A DNA stretch of 64,000 nt, taken from Methylophilus rhizosphaerae. GTDB lineage: Bacteria > Pseudomonadota > Gammaproteobacteria > Burkholderiales > Methylophilaceae. The position numbers were made by a program, and so were the translations under genes. This document shows, one piece after another, positions 1 to 8,798 of this stretch. The stretch's first letter is position 1; each line of letters starts with the position of its first letter. The stretch is from NCBI RefSeq assembly GCF_900100975.1, contig NZ_FNFX01000004.1, positions 186,001 to 250,000 on the forward strand, in the 5' to 3' direction. The notes beneath the pieces are model-generated. The model searched no databases, was not told where the DNA came from, and saw only the letters and a list, made by a program, of their open reading frames with translations.

Positions 1-59
1 CTTTCTTGGTGTTTTTCTTGCACTGCTTCATTATTCTGGCCCACGATTAGCGACCCAGC

Positions 60-701
60 ATGCAACATGACTTCTGGCACAACCGCTGGCAAACCCAGCA
101 GATTGGTTTTCACTTAAGCGAGGTGAATCCACTGCTACTTGATTATTTCGCAACCCTGTCACTTACCGCCGGGCAACGTGTATTCATCCCGCTCTGTGGC
201 AAAACACTGGATATCCATTGGCTGCTTGCACAAAACTTCCAGGTTGTGGGCGCAGAGTTAAGCCAGTTGGCTGTTGATGCCCTGTTTGCAGAGTTAGGCC
301 TGGTGCCTGACATCATTCAGGCCGGGGAGCTGCGGCATTACCAGGCGGCCAATATTGATATCTTTCAAGGGGATTTATTCGCCCTGGACCAGGCGACCTT
401 AGGCAAGGTAGATGCCATTTATGACCGTGCGGCACTGATTGCCCTGCCGCCAGAGATACGCAATCGTTACAGCCGGCATCTGGCCAAAATCACCGCCACC
501 GCTCCGCAATTATTGATCAGCTTTCATTATGACCAATCGCTGGTTCAGGGGCCGCCCTTCAACGTAAATGCCAGCGAATTAACAGCCCTGTACGGCGGGA
601 ACTACAGGATTACCCTGCTGGCGGAGAATAATTTGCCCACTGGTTTAAAAAGGCAATACCCGGCGCAGGAAAAAGTCTGGCTGCTCACTCCGCTTGAATA
701 G
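60..701 (+). CDS. tpm: Thiopurine S-methyltransferase family protein
   Basis: A 213-residue SAM-dependent methyltransferase of the TPMT family. The N-terminus (FWHNRWQTQQIGFHL) and the glycine-bearing SAM-binding segment FIPLCGKTLDIHWL at about residues 42-55 are characteristic, followed by VVGAELSQLA, where an acidic residue would contact SAM. Bacterial members methylate thiopurines and are linked to selenite or tellurite methylation; the natural substrate here cannot be read from sequence. Length fits bacterial Tpm (about 215-220 residues). It is convergent with the HAD phosphatase gene and the two stops overlap by 17 bp. The upstream region is cut by the window start, so a promoter cannot be judged. 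Confidence 0.88.
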   Translation: MQHDFWHNRWQTQQIGFHLSEVNPLLLDYFATLSLTAGQRVFIPLCGKTLDIHWLLAQNFQVVGAELSQLAVDALFAELGLVPDIIQAGELRHYQAANIDIFQGDLFALDQATLGKVDAIYDRAALIALPPEIRNRYSRHLAKITATAPQLLISFHYDQSLVQGPPFNVNASELTALYGGNYRITLLAENNLPTGLKRQYPAQEKVWLLTPLE

Positions 702-1353
702 CACAGCCCGCCAGGGCTTCGTGGTGATCCAGCCAGTGTTGCAAACTCTCCACCACCTGGTGGGCATGACCGCGTACCAGCTCGCTAGGCTGGCGCAAAT
801 CCGGTACCACCACCACGCGCAGGCCTGCGGCAATCGCCGCCTGCGCGCCCAACTCACTGTCTTCAAAGGCAATACACTCATCTGCCGGCAATCCCAGCTT
901 CTGCAAGGCCAGCAGGTAAATATCCGGATGCGGTTTACCGCGCGTGACTTCCTGCCCGCTGGTAACATGGCTGAAATAATCCAGCACACCGGTATGCGTC
1001 AGCCTGTGGGTGATATGCGGCATTGGCGATGAAGAAGCCACACTGCATATAATGCCTTGCGCCTGGTAAAACTGTAGCAGCGCCTGCGCGCCAGATTTCA
1101 GCGGGAAGACATGGTTGCAGGCGTCCAGATAGGCATTCAGCCCCTGCATCACCTGCTGGAAATTTTCTTCACTGCCCAGTTGCTGCGTCATCAGGCGAGT
1201 GGAATCCGCCCAGATGCGCCCGACCAGCTCCACATATTCGGCCTGGGTATAGGTAATACCGATACTGGCGGCCGCTTGAATGCAGCCCTGCATAATCACG
1301 CGTTCGGAATCGATCAGCAGACCGTCCATATCAAAAATTGCCGCTTTAATCAC
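685..1353 (-). CDS. HAD-superfamily phosphatase (subfamily IA, beta-phosphoglucomutase/YieH-like)
   Basis: A 222-residue HAD hydrolase. Motif I is FDMDGLLIDSE at residues 7-17, with the two catalytic aspartates; motif II is the SSS run at about 107-109; motif III is the lysine of RGKPHPDIYL; motif IV is FEDSELGAQAA. The helical cap between motifs I and II is the C1 type seen in phosphoglycolate phosphatases and beta-phosphoglucomutases. The substrate is probably a small phosphorylated sugar or nucleotide but is not determined by sequence. The gene stands alone, convergent with tpm. A short palindrome lies upstream at about 1397-1413 (CTGGCCA-gca-TGGCCAG). Confidence 0.85.
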   Translation of the reverse strand: MIKAAIFDMDGLLIDSERVIMQGCIQAAASIGITYTQAEYVELVGRIWADSTRLMTQQLGSEENFQQVMQGLNAYLDACNHVFPLKSGAQALLQFYQAQGIICSVASSSPMPHITHRLTHTGVLDYFSHVTSGQEVTRGKPHPDIYLLALQKLGLPADECIAFEDSELGAQAAIAAGLRVVVVPDLRQPSELVRGHAHQVVESLQHWLDHHEALAGCAIQAE

Positions 1354-1501
1354 CTGGGAACATCCAACAGAAAACGTTATTTTATCGCGATTGCCTGGCC
1401 AGCATGGCCAGAAAAATCATCGCAGAAACAAAATACAGCGAGGAGAAAAGGGTAGAGAATGACGGGAACAGACCAGTTCCCGCCAGGCATACTACGAATG
1501 G

Positions 1502-2344
1502 TTATTTGCCGCCACCCACCAGGTTTTTGACCGCGCTGACCACATCACCCGGCAGCACCACAATTTTGCTGTTGTTTGAACTGCTCATTTTTTGCAGTGA
1601 CTGGATATAGCGGTCGCCCAGCAGGAAAGTGGCTGAAGTATTGTTTTCCTTCACTGCTTCGGCAATCATTTTAATCGCTTCTGCCGAGGCCTTTGCCGCC
1701 ACCATTTGTGCTTCCGCATCTTTACGGGCGGCTTCCAGGCGTGCTTCGGCGTTCAGGATCAGCGACTGTTTCTCGCCTTCGGCCCGCGTAACTACGGCCA
1801 CACGCTCGCGCTCGGCACTGGCCTGTTGCTCCATCGCATGTTGCATATTGTCCGAAGGTTTGATGTCCTGGATTTCCACACTTTTCACGGTCAGGCCCCA
1901 GTCCAGGGCTTCATCGGCAATCGCCTCTTTCAATTCGGCCTTGATGCGATCACGCGAAGTCAGTGCATGATTCAAGTCCATTCCGCCAATAATCGAGCGC
2001 AAATTGGTCTGCACCATATTGCGCATCGCCTCCCGGAAGTTTTCGATGCCATACACCGCACGCTCGATATTGGAGACCTTGATAAAGGCCACCGCATTCG
2101 CCAAGATCACCGCGTTGTCCCGGGTAATGACTTCCTGCTCGGGAATATCCAGGATAATATCCTTGGTGGTCACCTTATAACTGACCGAGCTCAGCACCGG
2201 GTTAATCACATGCAGGCCAGGCACCAGAATACCGGCAAACTTGCCCAGGCGCTCCACCACCCACTCCTCGCCTTGGGGCACGATACGTACGCCTTTGACA
2301 ATGGCGATAATCGCCAGTATCAATAAAATGATGCTGATTTCCAT
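1502..2344 (-). CDS. SPFH/Band 7 (stomatin-like) membrane protein, QmcA type
   Basis: A 280-residue SPFH-domain protein. One N-terminal membrane segment (residues 1-20) is followed by RIVPQGEEWVVERLGKF, the usual opening of bacterial stomatin/QmcA proteins, then the Band 7 domain to about residue 190 and a long Ala/Glu-rich coiled-coil region (AEARLEAARKDAEAQ). Such proteins form large membrane-bound rings or microdomains and usually sit beside an NfeD partner, as here: the NfeD gene lies 42 bp upstream on the same strand, so the two should be co-transcribed. A role in membrane organisation or protein quality control is inferred from the family. Confidence 0.88.
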   Translation of the reverse strand: MEISIILLILAIIAIVKGVRIVPQGEEWVVERLGKFAGILVPGLHVINPVLSSVSYKVTTKDIILDIPEQEVITRDNAVILANAVAFIKVSNIERAVYGIENFREAMRNMVQTNLRSIIGGMDLNHALTSRDRIKAELKEAIADEALDWGLTVKSVEIQDIKPSDNMQHAMEQQASAERERVAVVTRAEGEKQSLILNAEARLEAARKDAEAQMVAAKASAEAIKMIAEAVKENNTSATFLLGDRYIQSLQKMSSSNNSKIVVLPGDVVSAVKNLVGGGK

Positions 2345-2386
2345 AACAACTCCTTCTCTACTGTGATCTTTAGCTTTCCAGCCTGT

Positions 2387-2824
2387 TTAAAGCGGCGCCA
2401 CGCGCACACTGTTTCCTTCCACGGCGATGATGCGGGCCGCCTGGCCTGCTGCAATCTCGACATCTGCCACTGCGGACCATTCTTTACTGCCCATCACGCC
2501 CTGGCTGAACCGGATACGCCCCGGTTGTGCCGGGCTGACGGCTACAATGATTGTCCCCTGGCGGCCGATTTCTTCCCCTTGTGCCTGCCCTACGCGCGGC
2601 GCGGGCCTCACTTTTTCACGTTTGCGCCAGAGGGCGACGGCCAATACACAGCAAATAGCATACATGACGATTTGTGCGGCATGACTGAAAGCCGGCAACA
2701 ACCATGCCAGCAGCGCCATTGCTAACGCCGCCATGCCCGGCCATAGCAGGTACGAAGTGCCGGACACCATTTCCAGGCACAACAAAACCAGGCCGAGGCC
2801 ACACCAAACCCATATGATATCCAT
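2387..2824 (-). CDS. NfeD family membrane protein
   Basis: A 145-residue protein when started at the ATG at 2824, which has a GGGGAGG ribosome-binding site about 5 bases upstream; an in-frame ATG at 2845 has no such site and is rejected. Two or three hydrophobic segments fill residues 1-75, followed by a C-terminal OB-fold with the family signature RQGTIIVAVSPAQPGRIRF. This is the short, protease-less NfeD form that partners SPFH proteins. It is the first gene of a two-gene unit with the Band 7 gene. The divergent valS starts 173 bp away. Confidence 0.85.
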   Translation of the reverse strand: MDIIWVWCGLGLVLLCLEMVSGTSYLLWPGMAALAMALLAWLLPAFSHAAQIVMYAICCVLAVALWRKREKVRPAPRVGQAQGEEIGRQGTIIVAVSPAQPGRIRFSQGVMGSKEWSAVADVEIAAGQAARIIAVEGNSVRVAPL

Positions 2825-2981
2825 CCGACCTCCCCTGCATTCCATGCATGCAAAATTGATTTCGATTTAATTCATCTTTCCAGCACTGCCTGGCATATTA
2901 ACACTTCTGCCGGATGCAGATACGAACACTGCATGTCATTGAGATAAAGCCAGTGGCCCCGTCAAAGCACAGACCGGCGTA

Positions 2982-2990
2982 TGGTAAAAT
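2982..2990 (+). promoter_or_regulatory. Candidate extended -10 of valS
   Basis: TGGTAAAAT gives a TGn extension plus a TAAAAT hexamer; no convincing -35 is visible 17 bases upstream. A start about 7 bases after it would fall almost on the valS ATG at 2998, implying a leaderless or nearly leaderless message. Confidence 0.4.
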
Positions 2991-2997
2991 CACGCGC

Positions 2998-5895
2998 ATG
3001 ACTACTTCTACCCCACATTCCCATACAGCGCGTGAACTCGCCAAATCGTTTGACCCGAAAACCATAGAAAACCACTGGTATGCCTTCTGGGAAGGCAAAG
3101 GGTTTTATGCCGCCGGCCTGAACCCCGGAGTCAAAGACAACTTCTGTATTTTACTGCCGCCACCCAATGTCACCGGCACCCTGCATATGGGCCACGGTTT
3201 CAACCAGACCATTATGGATGCACTGACCCGCTATCACCGCATGCGCGGTGACAATACCTTGTGGCAACCGGGCACCGACCACGCGGGGATTGCCACACAG
3301 ATTGTGGTGGAGCGCCAGCTGGATGCACAAGGCATCAGCCGTCATGACTTAGGCCGCGAAAAATTCCTGGAAAAAGTGTGGGAGTGGAAAGAATACTCCG
3401 GTGGCACCATCACCCAGCAGATGCGCCGCCTGGGCACCTCGCCCGACTGGAGCCGTGAGCGTTTCACCATGGATACCGGCCTGAACAAGGTTGTGACCGA
3501 GACTTTTGTCCGCCTGTATAACGAAGGCCTGATTTACCGCGGCAAACGCCTGGTGAACTGGGATGTGAAACTGGGCACCGCCGTGTCTGACCTGGAAGTG
3601 GTACAGGAAGAAGAAGACGGTTCCATGTGGCATATCAACTATCCACTCTCGGATGGCTCTGGCCAGCTGACTGTCGCAACGACACGTCCTGAAACGATGC
3701 TGGGCGACGTGGCCGTGATGGTGCACCCGGAAGATGAACGTTATGCACACCTGATTGGCAAGCATGTTTCCTTGCCTTTGTGCAACCGCGAAATTCCGGT
3801 GATTGCTGACGAATATGTGGACAAGGAATTCGGCACCGGCGTGGTGAAAGTGACGCCTGCACATGACTTTAACGACAATATGGTCGGCCAGCGCCAGAAT
3901 CTGGACAAGATTGTGATCCTGAACCTGCAGGGTTTTGTACCAGAAACAGCCGAAGTCTATGCGGCTGATGGCAGCACCAAAGCAGCAATTGCATTACCAA
4001 CAAACTTGGCAGGTTTGGAACGGTTTGCTGCGCGTAAACAAGTGGTTGCAGACCTGGAAGCTGGCGGTTTCCTGATAAAAGTCGAAAAACACAAATTGAA
4101 AGTACCGCGTGGTGACCGTACCAATGTGGTGATTGAACCCATGTTGACCGACCAGTGGTTTGTGGCGATGAGCAAACCGGGCGAAAATGGCAAGAGCATC
4201 ACCGAACAAGCACTGGAAGTCGTGGCTGAAGGCCAGATCAAGTTTTACCCGGAAAACTGGGTCAATACCTATAACCAGTGGCTGAACAATATCCAGGACT
4301 GGTGTATTTCACGCCAGTTATGGTGGGGCCACCAGATTCCGGCCTGGTATGGCGAGCAAGGCCAGGTATATGTCGCGCATGACGAGGCAGAAGCGAAAGC
4401 AATGGCTGCCAAAGATGGCTATACCGGTGCGCTGACCCGTGACAATGACGTGCTGGATACCTGGTATTCCTCTGCGTTATGGCCGTTCTCCACCTTGGAC
4501 TGGACGGGCGACGAAGCAATTGATGCACAGAACCAGGCCTTGCAGCAATATTTACCATCTTCTGTGTTGGTGACCGGTTTCGACATCATCTTTTTCTGGG
4601 TCGCCCGCATGGTCATGATGACCAAGCACATTACCGGTAAAATCCCGTTCAAGCATGTGTATGTACACGGCCTGATCCGTGATGCCGAAGGCCAGAAAAT
4701 GTCAAAGTCCAAAGGCAACGTGCTGGACCCGATAGACCTGATTGACGGCATTGACCTGGAATCACTGGTGAAGAAACGTACCACCGGCTTGATGAATCCC
4801 AAAGACGCGGAAAAAATCGAGAAACGCACGCGCAAGGAATTCCCGGAAGGTATTGCGGCGTACGGTACCGATGCACTCCGCTTCACCTTTGCCAGCCTGG
4901 CTTCACCGGGACGCGATATCAAATTCGACCTGCAACGCTGCGAAGGTTACCGCAACTTCTGCAACAAGCTGTGGAATGCCACGCGCTTTGTACTTATGAA
5001 TACGGAAGGCCAGGACAACGGCTTTGGCGCGGAGAGCTGCGAGGATGGCGGCCGCAAATTCAGCCAGGCAGACCGCTGGATTGTCAGCCTGCTGCAACGC
5101 ACCGAGGCCGAAGTGGAACGGGCGTTTAACGACTACCGTTTTGACCTCGCTGCCAAAGCCATTTATGAGTTTGTCTGGGATCAGTATTGCGACTGGTACC
5201 TTGAAATCGCCAAAGTGCAATTACAAAATGGTGACGAAGCCGAGCAACGTGCGACCCGCCGTACTTTGCTGCGCGTGCTGGAAACCATTTTGCGCCTGGC
5301 GCACCCGATCATTCCGTTTATCACGGAAGAAATCTGGCAAACCATTGCCCCGATGACAGAACTGAAAGACAAGTCACGCGGCACCGAAAGTATTATGCTG
5401 CAGGCGTATCCAAAGGCTGACCTGGAGCGTATCGACGCCCAGGCTGAAGCCTGGGTAGCCACATTGAAAACAGCGGTTGAAGCCTGCCGTAGCCTGCGTG
5501 GTGAGATGGGCATTTCGCCCGCCGCCAAAGTGCCACTGATTGCCGCAGGCGACGCAGGGCAGCTGACTGCGTTTGCGCCTTACCTCAAGTCGCTGGCCAA
5601 GCTGGAAAATGTGGACATCGTTGCCGAATTGCCGGAGGCGGACGCTCCTGTCATGCTGGCTGGCGATTTCAGGCTGATGCTCAAGGTGGAAATTGATGTT
5701 GCGGCCGAAAAAGAGCGCCTGGGCAAGGAAATCGCCCGCTTGGAAGGCGAAATTGCAAAGGCTAATGGCAAGCTGGGTAACGAAAGTTTTGTGGCCCGTG
5801 CACCGGCTGCGGTGGTCGAGCAGGAAAAAGCCCGCCTGGCTGATTTCAGCGCCAGCCTGGAGAAGTTACAGGCTCAGCTGAACAAGCTTAAATAA
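2998..5895 (+). CDS. valS: Valyl-tRNA synthetase
   Basis: A 965-residue class I aminoacyl-tRNA synthetase. The HIGH-type motif appears in [13 protein letters not shown] (HMGH at about 63-66), the editing domain follows, and the KMSKS loop (QKMSKSKGN) is at about 567-571. The anticodon-binding domain comes next, and the final ~65 residues ([22 protein letters not shown]) form the coiled-coil arm typical of ValRS. The open frame extends upstream to 2914, but the family N-terminus begins at [20 protein letters not shown], so the ATG at 2998 is chosen. No ribosome-binding site is visible before it, which fits the possible leaderless promoter. It charges tRNA-Val in the cytoplasm and is essential. 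Confidence 0.97.
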   Translation: MTTSTPHSHTARELAKSFDPKTIENHWYAFWEGKGFYAAGLNPGVKDNFCILLPPPNVTGTLHMGHGFNQTIMDALTRYHRMRGDNTLWQPGTDHAGIATQIVVERQLDAQGISRHDLGREKFLEKVWEWKEYSGGTITQQMRRLGTSPDWSRERFTMDTGLNKVVTETFVRLYNEGLIYRGKRLVNWDVKLGTAVSDLEVVQEEEDGSMWHINYPLSDGSGQLTVATTRPETMLGDVAVMVHPEDERYAHLIGKHVSLPLCNREIPVIADEYVDKEFGTGVVKVTPAHDFNDNMVGQRQNLDKIVILNLQGFVPETAEVYAADGSTKAAIALPTNLAGLERFAARKQVVADLEAGGFLIKVEKHKLKVPRGDRTNVVIEPMLTDQWFVAMSKPGENGKSITEQALEVVAEGQIKFYPENWVNTYNQWLNNIQDWCISRQLWWGHQIPAWYGEQGQVYVAHDEAEAKAMAAKDGYTGALTRDNDVLDTWYSSALWPFSTLDWTGDEAIDAQNQALQQYLPSSVLVTGFDIIFFWVARMVMMTKHITGKIPFKHVYVHGLIRDAEGQKMSKSKGNVLDPIDLIDGIDLESLVKKRTTGLMNPKDAEKIEKRTRKEFPEGIAAYGTDALRFTFASLASPGRDIKFDLQRCEGYRNFCNKLWNATRFVLMNTEGQDNGFGAESCEDGGRKFSQADRWIVSLLQRTEAEVERAFNDYRFDLAAKAIYEFVWDQYCDWYLEIAKVQLQNGDEAEQRATRRTLLRVLETILRLAHPIIPFITEEIWQTIAPMTELKDKSRGTESIMLQAYPKADLERIDAQAEAWVATLKTAVEACRSLRGEMGISPAAKVPLIAAGDAGQLTAFAPYLKSLAKLENVDIVAELPEADAPVMLAGDFRLMLKVEIDVAAEKERLGKEIARLEGEIAKANGKLGNESFVARAPAAVVEQEKARLADFSASLEKLQAQLNKLK

Positions 5896-5922
5896 CGCGA
5901 TGCCTATCACTGTCGCCTGCTA

Positions 5923-6957
5923 TCAGGCGACAGTGCCACACTTGTGGCAGAACTTGGCAAACGCGTTTTTTCTCGCGTTGCAACCAGCGCAATAATTGTG
6001 CAGGCAAATACCGCAATGCATGCAAAAGTCATTTTGCTCGTTTTTGAGATCCACCGGACGCTCACAGCCGGGGCAAATATTTTTGCCTAATCTTTCCAGT
6101 GCAGTGTCATATTTAAGCTCTTCCCGACGTTGAAATTCAGGTTGTGATTCTGCCAGTTTCTGCTGCTCAAGATAGTGCTGTAATGCAATGATGGCGTACC
6201 TGCCGCCCACAACCGTCAACACGATGCCCACCAGGTAGCGCACATAGCCGCCATAGTCGGGCAGGTAAGGCACCAGCTCGACAAAAAATGCCATCACGGC
6301 AAAGATAATAAACCCCCAGACAAACGGCCAGTACTGTGATTTGCGCTTCCTGGCAAACAGCCAGGCGGCCAGCGCCAGTAAAGGCAAGGTCAGTAGCAAG
6401 CGGTATAAAAACACCCGCGTCTCTTGTTGCTGGTATGCGGTATCCAGCTGTTTGCGGGCGGCCTCTTCGAGCACAGTCACTTGCTGCCGCAATGCTACTT
6501 CACGTTGTGAAGCATCGGTTTGTTTCTGCTGCAGGGTTTCTACCGCTTTTTCAGCTGAGCGCTCCCGTACCTTGAGGGTATCCAGGGTTTGGGTACGACT
6601 GACCAGTTCATCATCCTGCGCCACCAGTTTGGTCACATCGCGTGTGGCCACCCAGTTATCGAAGGTATTGCGGGCGGCATGGTAATCCCTTTGCCGTGTC
6701 GTCAGTTGCAGGCTGGCTTGCTCCAACTGGTCATCCAGTGCCTGGCGCTGTTTGGCCAGCGCCTTGAGTTCTGTGCGCAAGGGGTCAATGCGGGCATGGT
6801 TCACAAAATGTTCTATGGTGTAATCGGTTTCGACCCGCGGCAGGTCACCGATGATGCTTTTACCCAGCCCGGTTAAAAACCAGGCAAAGATAATCGCCAC
6901 TGCCCACAGGGCACGGTTAAACCACTTTTCGGATAAGCGAACGCCTTTATTACTCAT
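5923..6957 (-). CDS. Membrane protein with coiled coil and C-terminal zinc ribbons
   Basis: A 344-residue protein of unknown function. Residues about 15-35 form a first membrane segment; residues about 55-185 are a long heptad-rich coiled coil (TELKALAKQRQALDDQLEQA); three more hydrophobic segments follow at about 185-260. The C-terminus carries CPGCERP, CMHCGICLHNYCAGCNA and FCHKCGTVA, eight or more cysteines arranged as two treble/double zinc ribbons on the cytoplasmic side. Similar proteins occur widely in betaproteobacteria next to housekeeping genes and are sometimes labelled endopeptidases without evidence. It is convergent with valS (27 bp between stops). No catalytic motif was seen. 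Confidence 0.7.
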   Translation of the reverse strand: MSNKGVRLSEKWFNRALWAVAIIFAWFLTGLGKSIIGDLPRVETDYTIEHFVNHARIDPLRTELKALAKQRQALDDQLEQASLQLTTRQRDYHAARNTFDNWVATRDVTKLVAQDDELVSRTQTLDTLKVRERSAEKAVETLQQKQTDASQREVALRQQVTVLEEAARKQLDTAYQQQETRVFLYRLLLTLPLLALAAWLFARKRKSQYWPFVWGFIIFAVMAFFVELVPYLPDYGGYVRYLVGIVLTVVGGRYAIIALQHYLEQQKLAESQPEFQRREELKYDTALERLGKNICPGCERPVDLKNEQNDFCMHCGICLHNYCAGCNARKNAFAKFCHKCGTVA

Positions 6958-7089
6958 CAGCAGCCCTTTCTCGGAGATGTAGGGATGCTAACGGGCTTTC
7001 GCTGTCACAGCAATAGCCGGATGACCGTGCGGCGCTGGCACAAGTCAGTCATCTGCCATTAAAATGCAGTTTTAAAGGATAGCGTACGG

Positions 7090-7305
7090 ATGCCTGGAAC
7101 TGACGAAGAAAACCCGAATGAAGTCCTGTGCAGTTGCAGCGGCACCACGCGCGGATTGATTATTGACCTGGTCAGGCAGGGCAAGGACCTGGAGGGCATT
7201 TCGCGCTATTCAGGCGCACTGAGCGGTTGTGGTGGTTGCGAATGGGATATTGCCGAGCTGGTCAAGGCCTTGCAGGCGGAGCATGCAGGCGAGACCAAGC
7301 CTTAA
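7090..7305 (+). CDS. BFD-like [2Fe-2S]-binding protein
   Basis: A 71-residue protein matching the bacterioferritin-associated ferredoxin fold: VLCSCSGTTRGLIIDLV supplies the CxC pair and SGCGGCEWDIAELV supplies the CxxC pair that together bind one 2Fe-2S cluster. Spacing between the pairs (about 33 residues) fits the BFD domain. In the classical case Bfd reduces bacterioferritin to release iron, but no bacterioferritin gene is nearby, so a different partner is possible. The sequence CCATTAAAAT at about 7056-7065 may be a -10 region. The stop overlaps the end of the convergent MoeB-like gene by 4 bp. Confidence 0.75.
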   Translation: MPGTDEENPNEVLCSCSGTTRGLIIDLVRQGKDLEGISRYSGALSGCGGCEWDIAELVKALQAEHAGETKP

Positions 7306-8048
7306 TGGCCACACACCGTGCATGAAGGGTCTTTTTTCAGGCGTATCGTGCGCCATTCAGCCGACAAGGCATTCAGTAATAACAGCCGGCCCTGCATGGT
7401 CTGGCCGATATTCAGTAACAGCTTGATCGCCTCACCCGCCTGTGCGGTTCCTATCATGCCAACCAGCGGCGCAAACACGCCATTATCGGCACAGCGCAAC
7501 TCCTGGTCATCCCCCACATCAGGATACAGGCAGTGATAGCATGGGGATCCCGCATGCCGGAAATCGAAAACACTGAGCTGACCTTCAAACCGGATGGCGG
7601 CCCCCGACACCAGCGGCGTTTTGTGATCAAAACATAGCTGGTTCAACAGATAGCGGGTGGCAAAATTATCCGAGCAATCAATCACTACATCGGCAGTTGC
7701 AACGCGCTCGGCAAGTGCCTCCGCATTGAGGCGGGCGGTTTCAACGTTTACGCTGATCTCAGGGTTCAATCCGGCAATGGTGGCCTGTGCCGACAAGGCC
7801 TTGTTCTGCCCAACGGCGGCTGTGGTATGAATAATCTGCCGTTGCAGGTTGGTTAAATCCACCACGTCAAAATCACAAATAGTCAGCGTACCGACCCCTG
7901 CCGCGGCCAGGTACATGGCCACCGGTGCTCCCAGGCCACCCGCGCCAATGATCAGCGCATGGCTTTGGGTGAGCTTTTCCTGCCCTGCGTACTCAATCTG
8001 CGGCAACATGATGTGCCGGCTGTAACGTAACAATAAATCGTCTTGCAT
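7302..8048 (-). CDS. moeB: MoeB/ThiF-family adenylyltransferase
   Basis: A 248-residue E1-like enzyme that adenylates the C-terminal glycine of a small sulfur carrier (MoaD for molybdopterin, or ThiS for thiazole). RYSRHIMLPQIEYAGQEKL opens the protein as in MoeB; the nucleotide-binding loop is IIGAGGLGAP at about 34-43, with the arginine finger in LTNLQRQIIH. Two CxxC pairs (CYHCLYP and the C-terminal CTVCGH) bind structural zinc. There is no fused rhodanese domain. Whether MoaD or ThiS is the partner is not decided by context, because neither gene is in the window. Confidence 0.85.
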   Translation of the reverse strand: MQDDLLLRYSRHIMLPQIEYAGQEKLTQSHALIIGAGGLGAPVAMYLAAAGVGTLTICDFDVVDLTNLQRQIIHTTAAVGQNKALSAQATIAGLNPEISVNVETARLNAEALAERVATADVVIDCSDNFATRYLLNQLCFDHKTPLVSGAAIRFEGQLSVFDFRHAGSPCYHCLYPDVGDDQELRCADNGVFAPLVGMIGTAQAGEAIKLLLNIGQTMQGRLLLLNALSAEWRTIRLKKDPSCTVCGH

Positions 8049-8063
8049 CAGAATTCCGTTCGT

Positions 8064-8798
8064 TCAAGGCAACCGTTGCGCCTGTACCATTTGCTGTATC
8101 AGTACTTTGGATGACAGCATCACCAGCCGGTCATCAAATACGGCGTTGCCTGTTTGCTGCTGTGTCTTGTCCACAAACAACAGGTCACCGTCTGCATTTT
8201 CCTGTTCGTCAGGATGGAGCGGGGCAGCCATCGCATGGGTCAGCCCGCCAGAGACGGATTGTATGCCACCCAGCCCGTTTTCGCCATGTGAAAGCACAAT
8301 CGCCGCCGGGCGGCTGGTGATGCTGGTCGCAGCACCACTCTCGCCAGTCACCTGGATATTACTCGCCCCCTCGGCCGCAGCCACCGAAAACCATTGCGCA
8401 TGGTGGGTAAACGTCGCGTCTGCACGATAACGGAAATAGCGCCCCCAGGCATCCGTGGCCACCAGCCCCAATTGCGCCCAGGGCAGCACGCCTTCATCAC
8501 TGGCGCAGCGCTGGCTGGACAATACATTCTCCCAGCCATCCGGCGGGCTGTCTGTATCCGGGCAGGGTAAGTAATGATGTATCAGCGCATGGCCGAGTAA
8601 GGCCTGTTGCGCAAGCTGCAATCGCTGCTCTGTCTGCTGATATTTCTGCATGCTGTGCTGCACACGTAGTGGCGTCATTAACCAGCCCATCATCAAACTC
8701 AGGATTACGAGTGCAATGGCCAGTTCCAGCAAGCTGAAGCCTTGTGCATGGATATGCGCCATTCGTTTCCCGGCATCAATCACCCGGCCAGGCATCAT
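8064..8798 (-). CDS. Prepilin-like protein with LPCPD module (last gene of MSHA-like operon)
   Basis: A 244-residue pilin-like protein. A class III prepilin motif is clear: after a basic leader, HAQG/FSLLELAIALVILSLMMGWLM (cleavage after Gly20, Glu5 of the mature form present). The globular part begins LQLAQQALLGHA, then LPCPD (77-81), a cysteine at 98 and LPWAQLG (105-111), a module repeated in the neighbouring gene. Its start overlaps the stop of the upstream gene as ATGA, so the two are translationally coupled. It is likely a minor pilin or pseudopilin of the machine encoded upstream; whether it is the main subunit is unknown. Confidence 0.8.
   Translation of the reverse strand: MMPGRVIDAGKRMAHIHAQGFSLLELAIALVILSLMMGWLMTPLRVQHSMQKYQQTEQRLQLAQQALLGHALIHHYLPCPDTDSPPDGWENVLSSQRCASDEGVLPWAQLGLVATDAWGRYFRYRADATFTHHAQWFSVAAAEGASNIQVTGESGAATSITSRPAAIVLSHGENGLGGIQSVSGGLTHAMAAPLHPDEQENADGDLLFVDKTQQQTGNAVFDDRLVMLSSKVLIQQMVQAQRLP

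Noticed and set aside
1390-1500. Hairpins (CTGGCCA-gca-TGGCCAG; GGGAAC-tggtct-GTTCCC) near the SPFH gene end
   Set aside because: Neither is followed by a T-run on the strand that would need it, so they were not called terminators.
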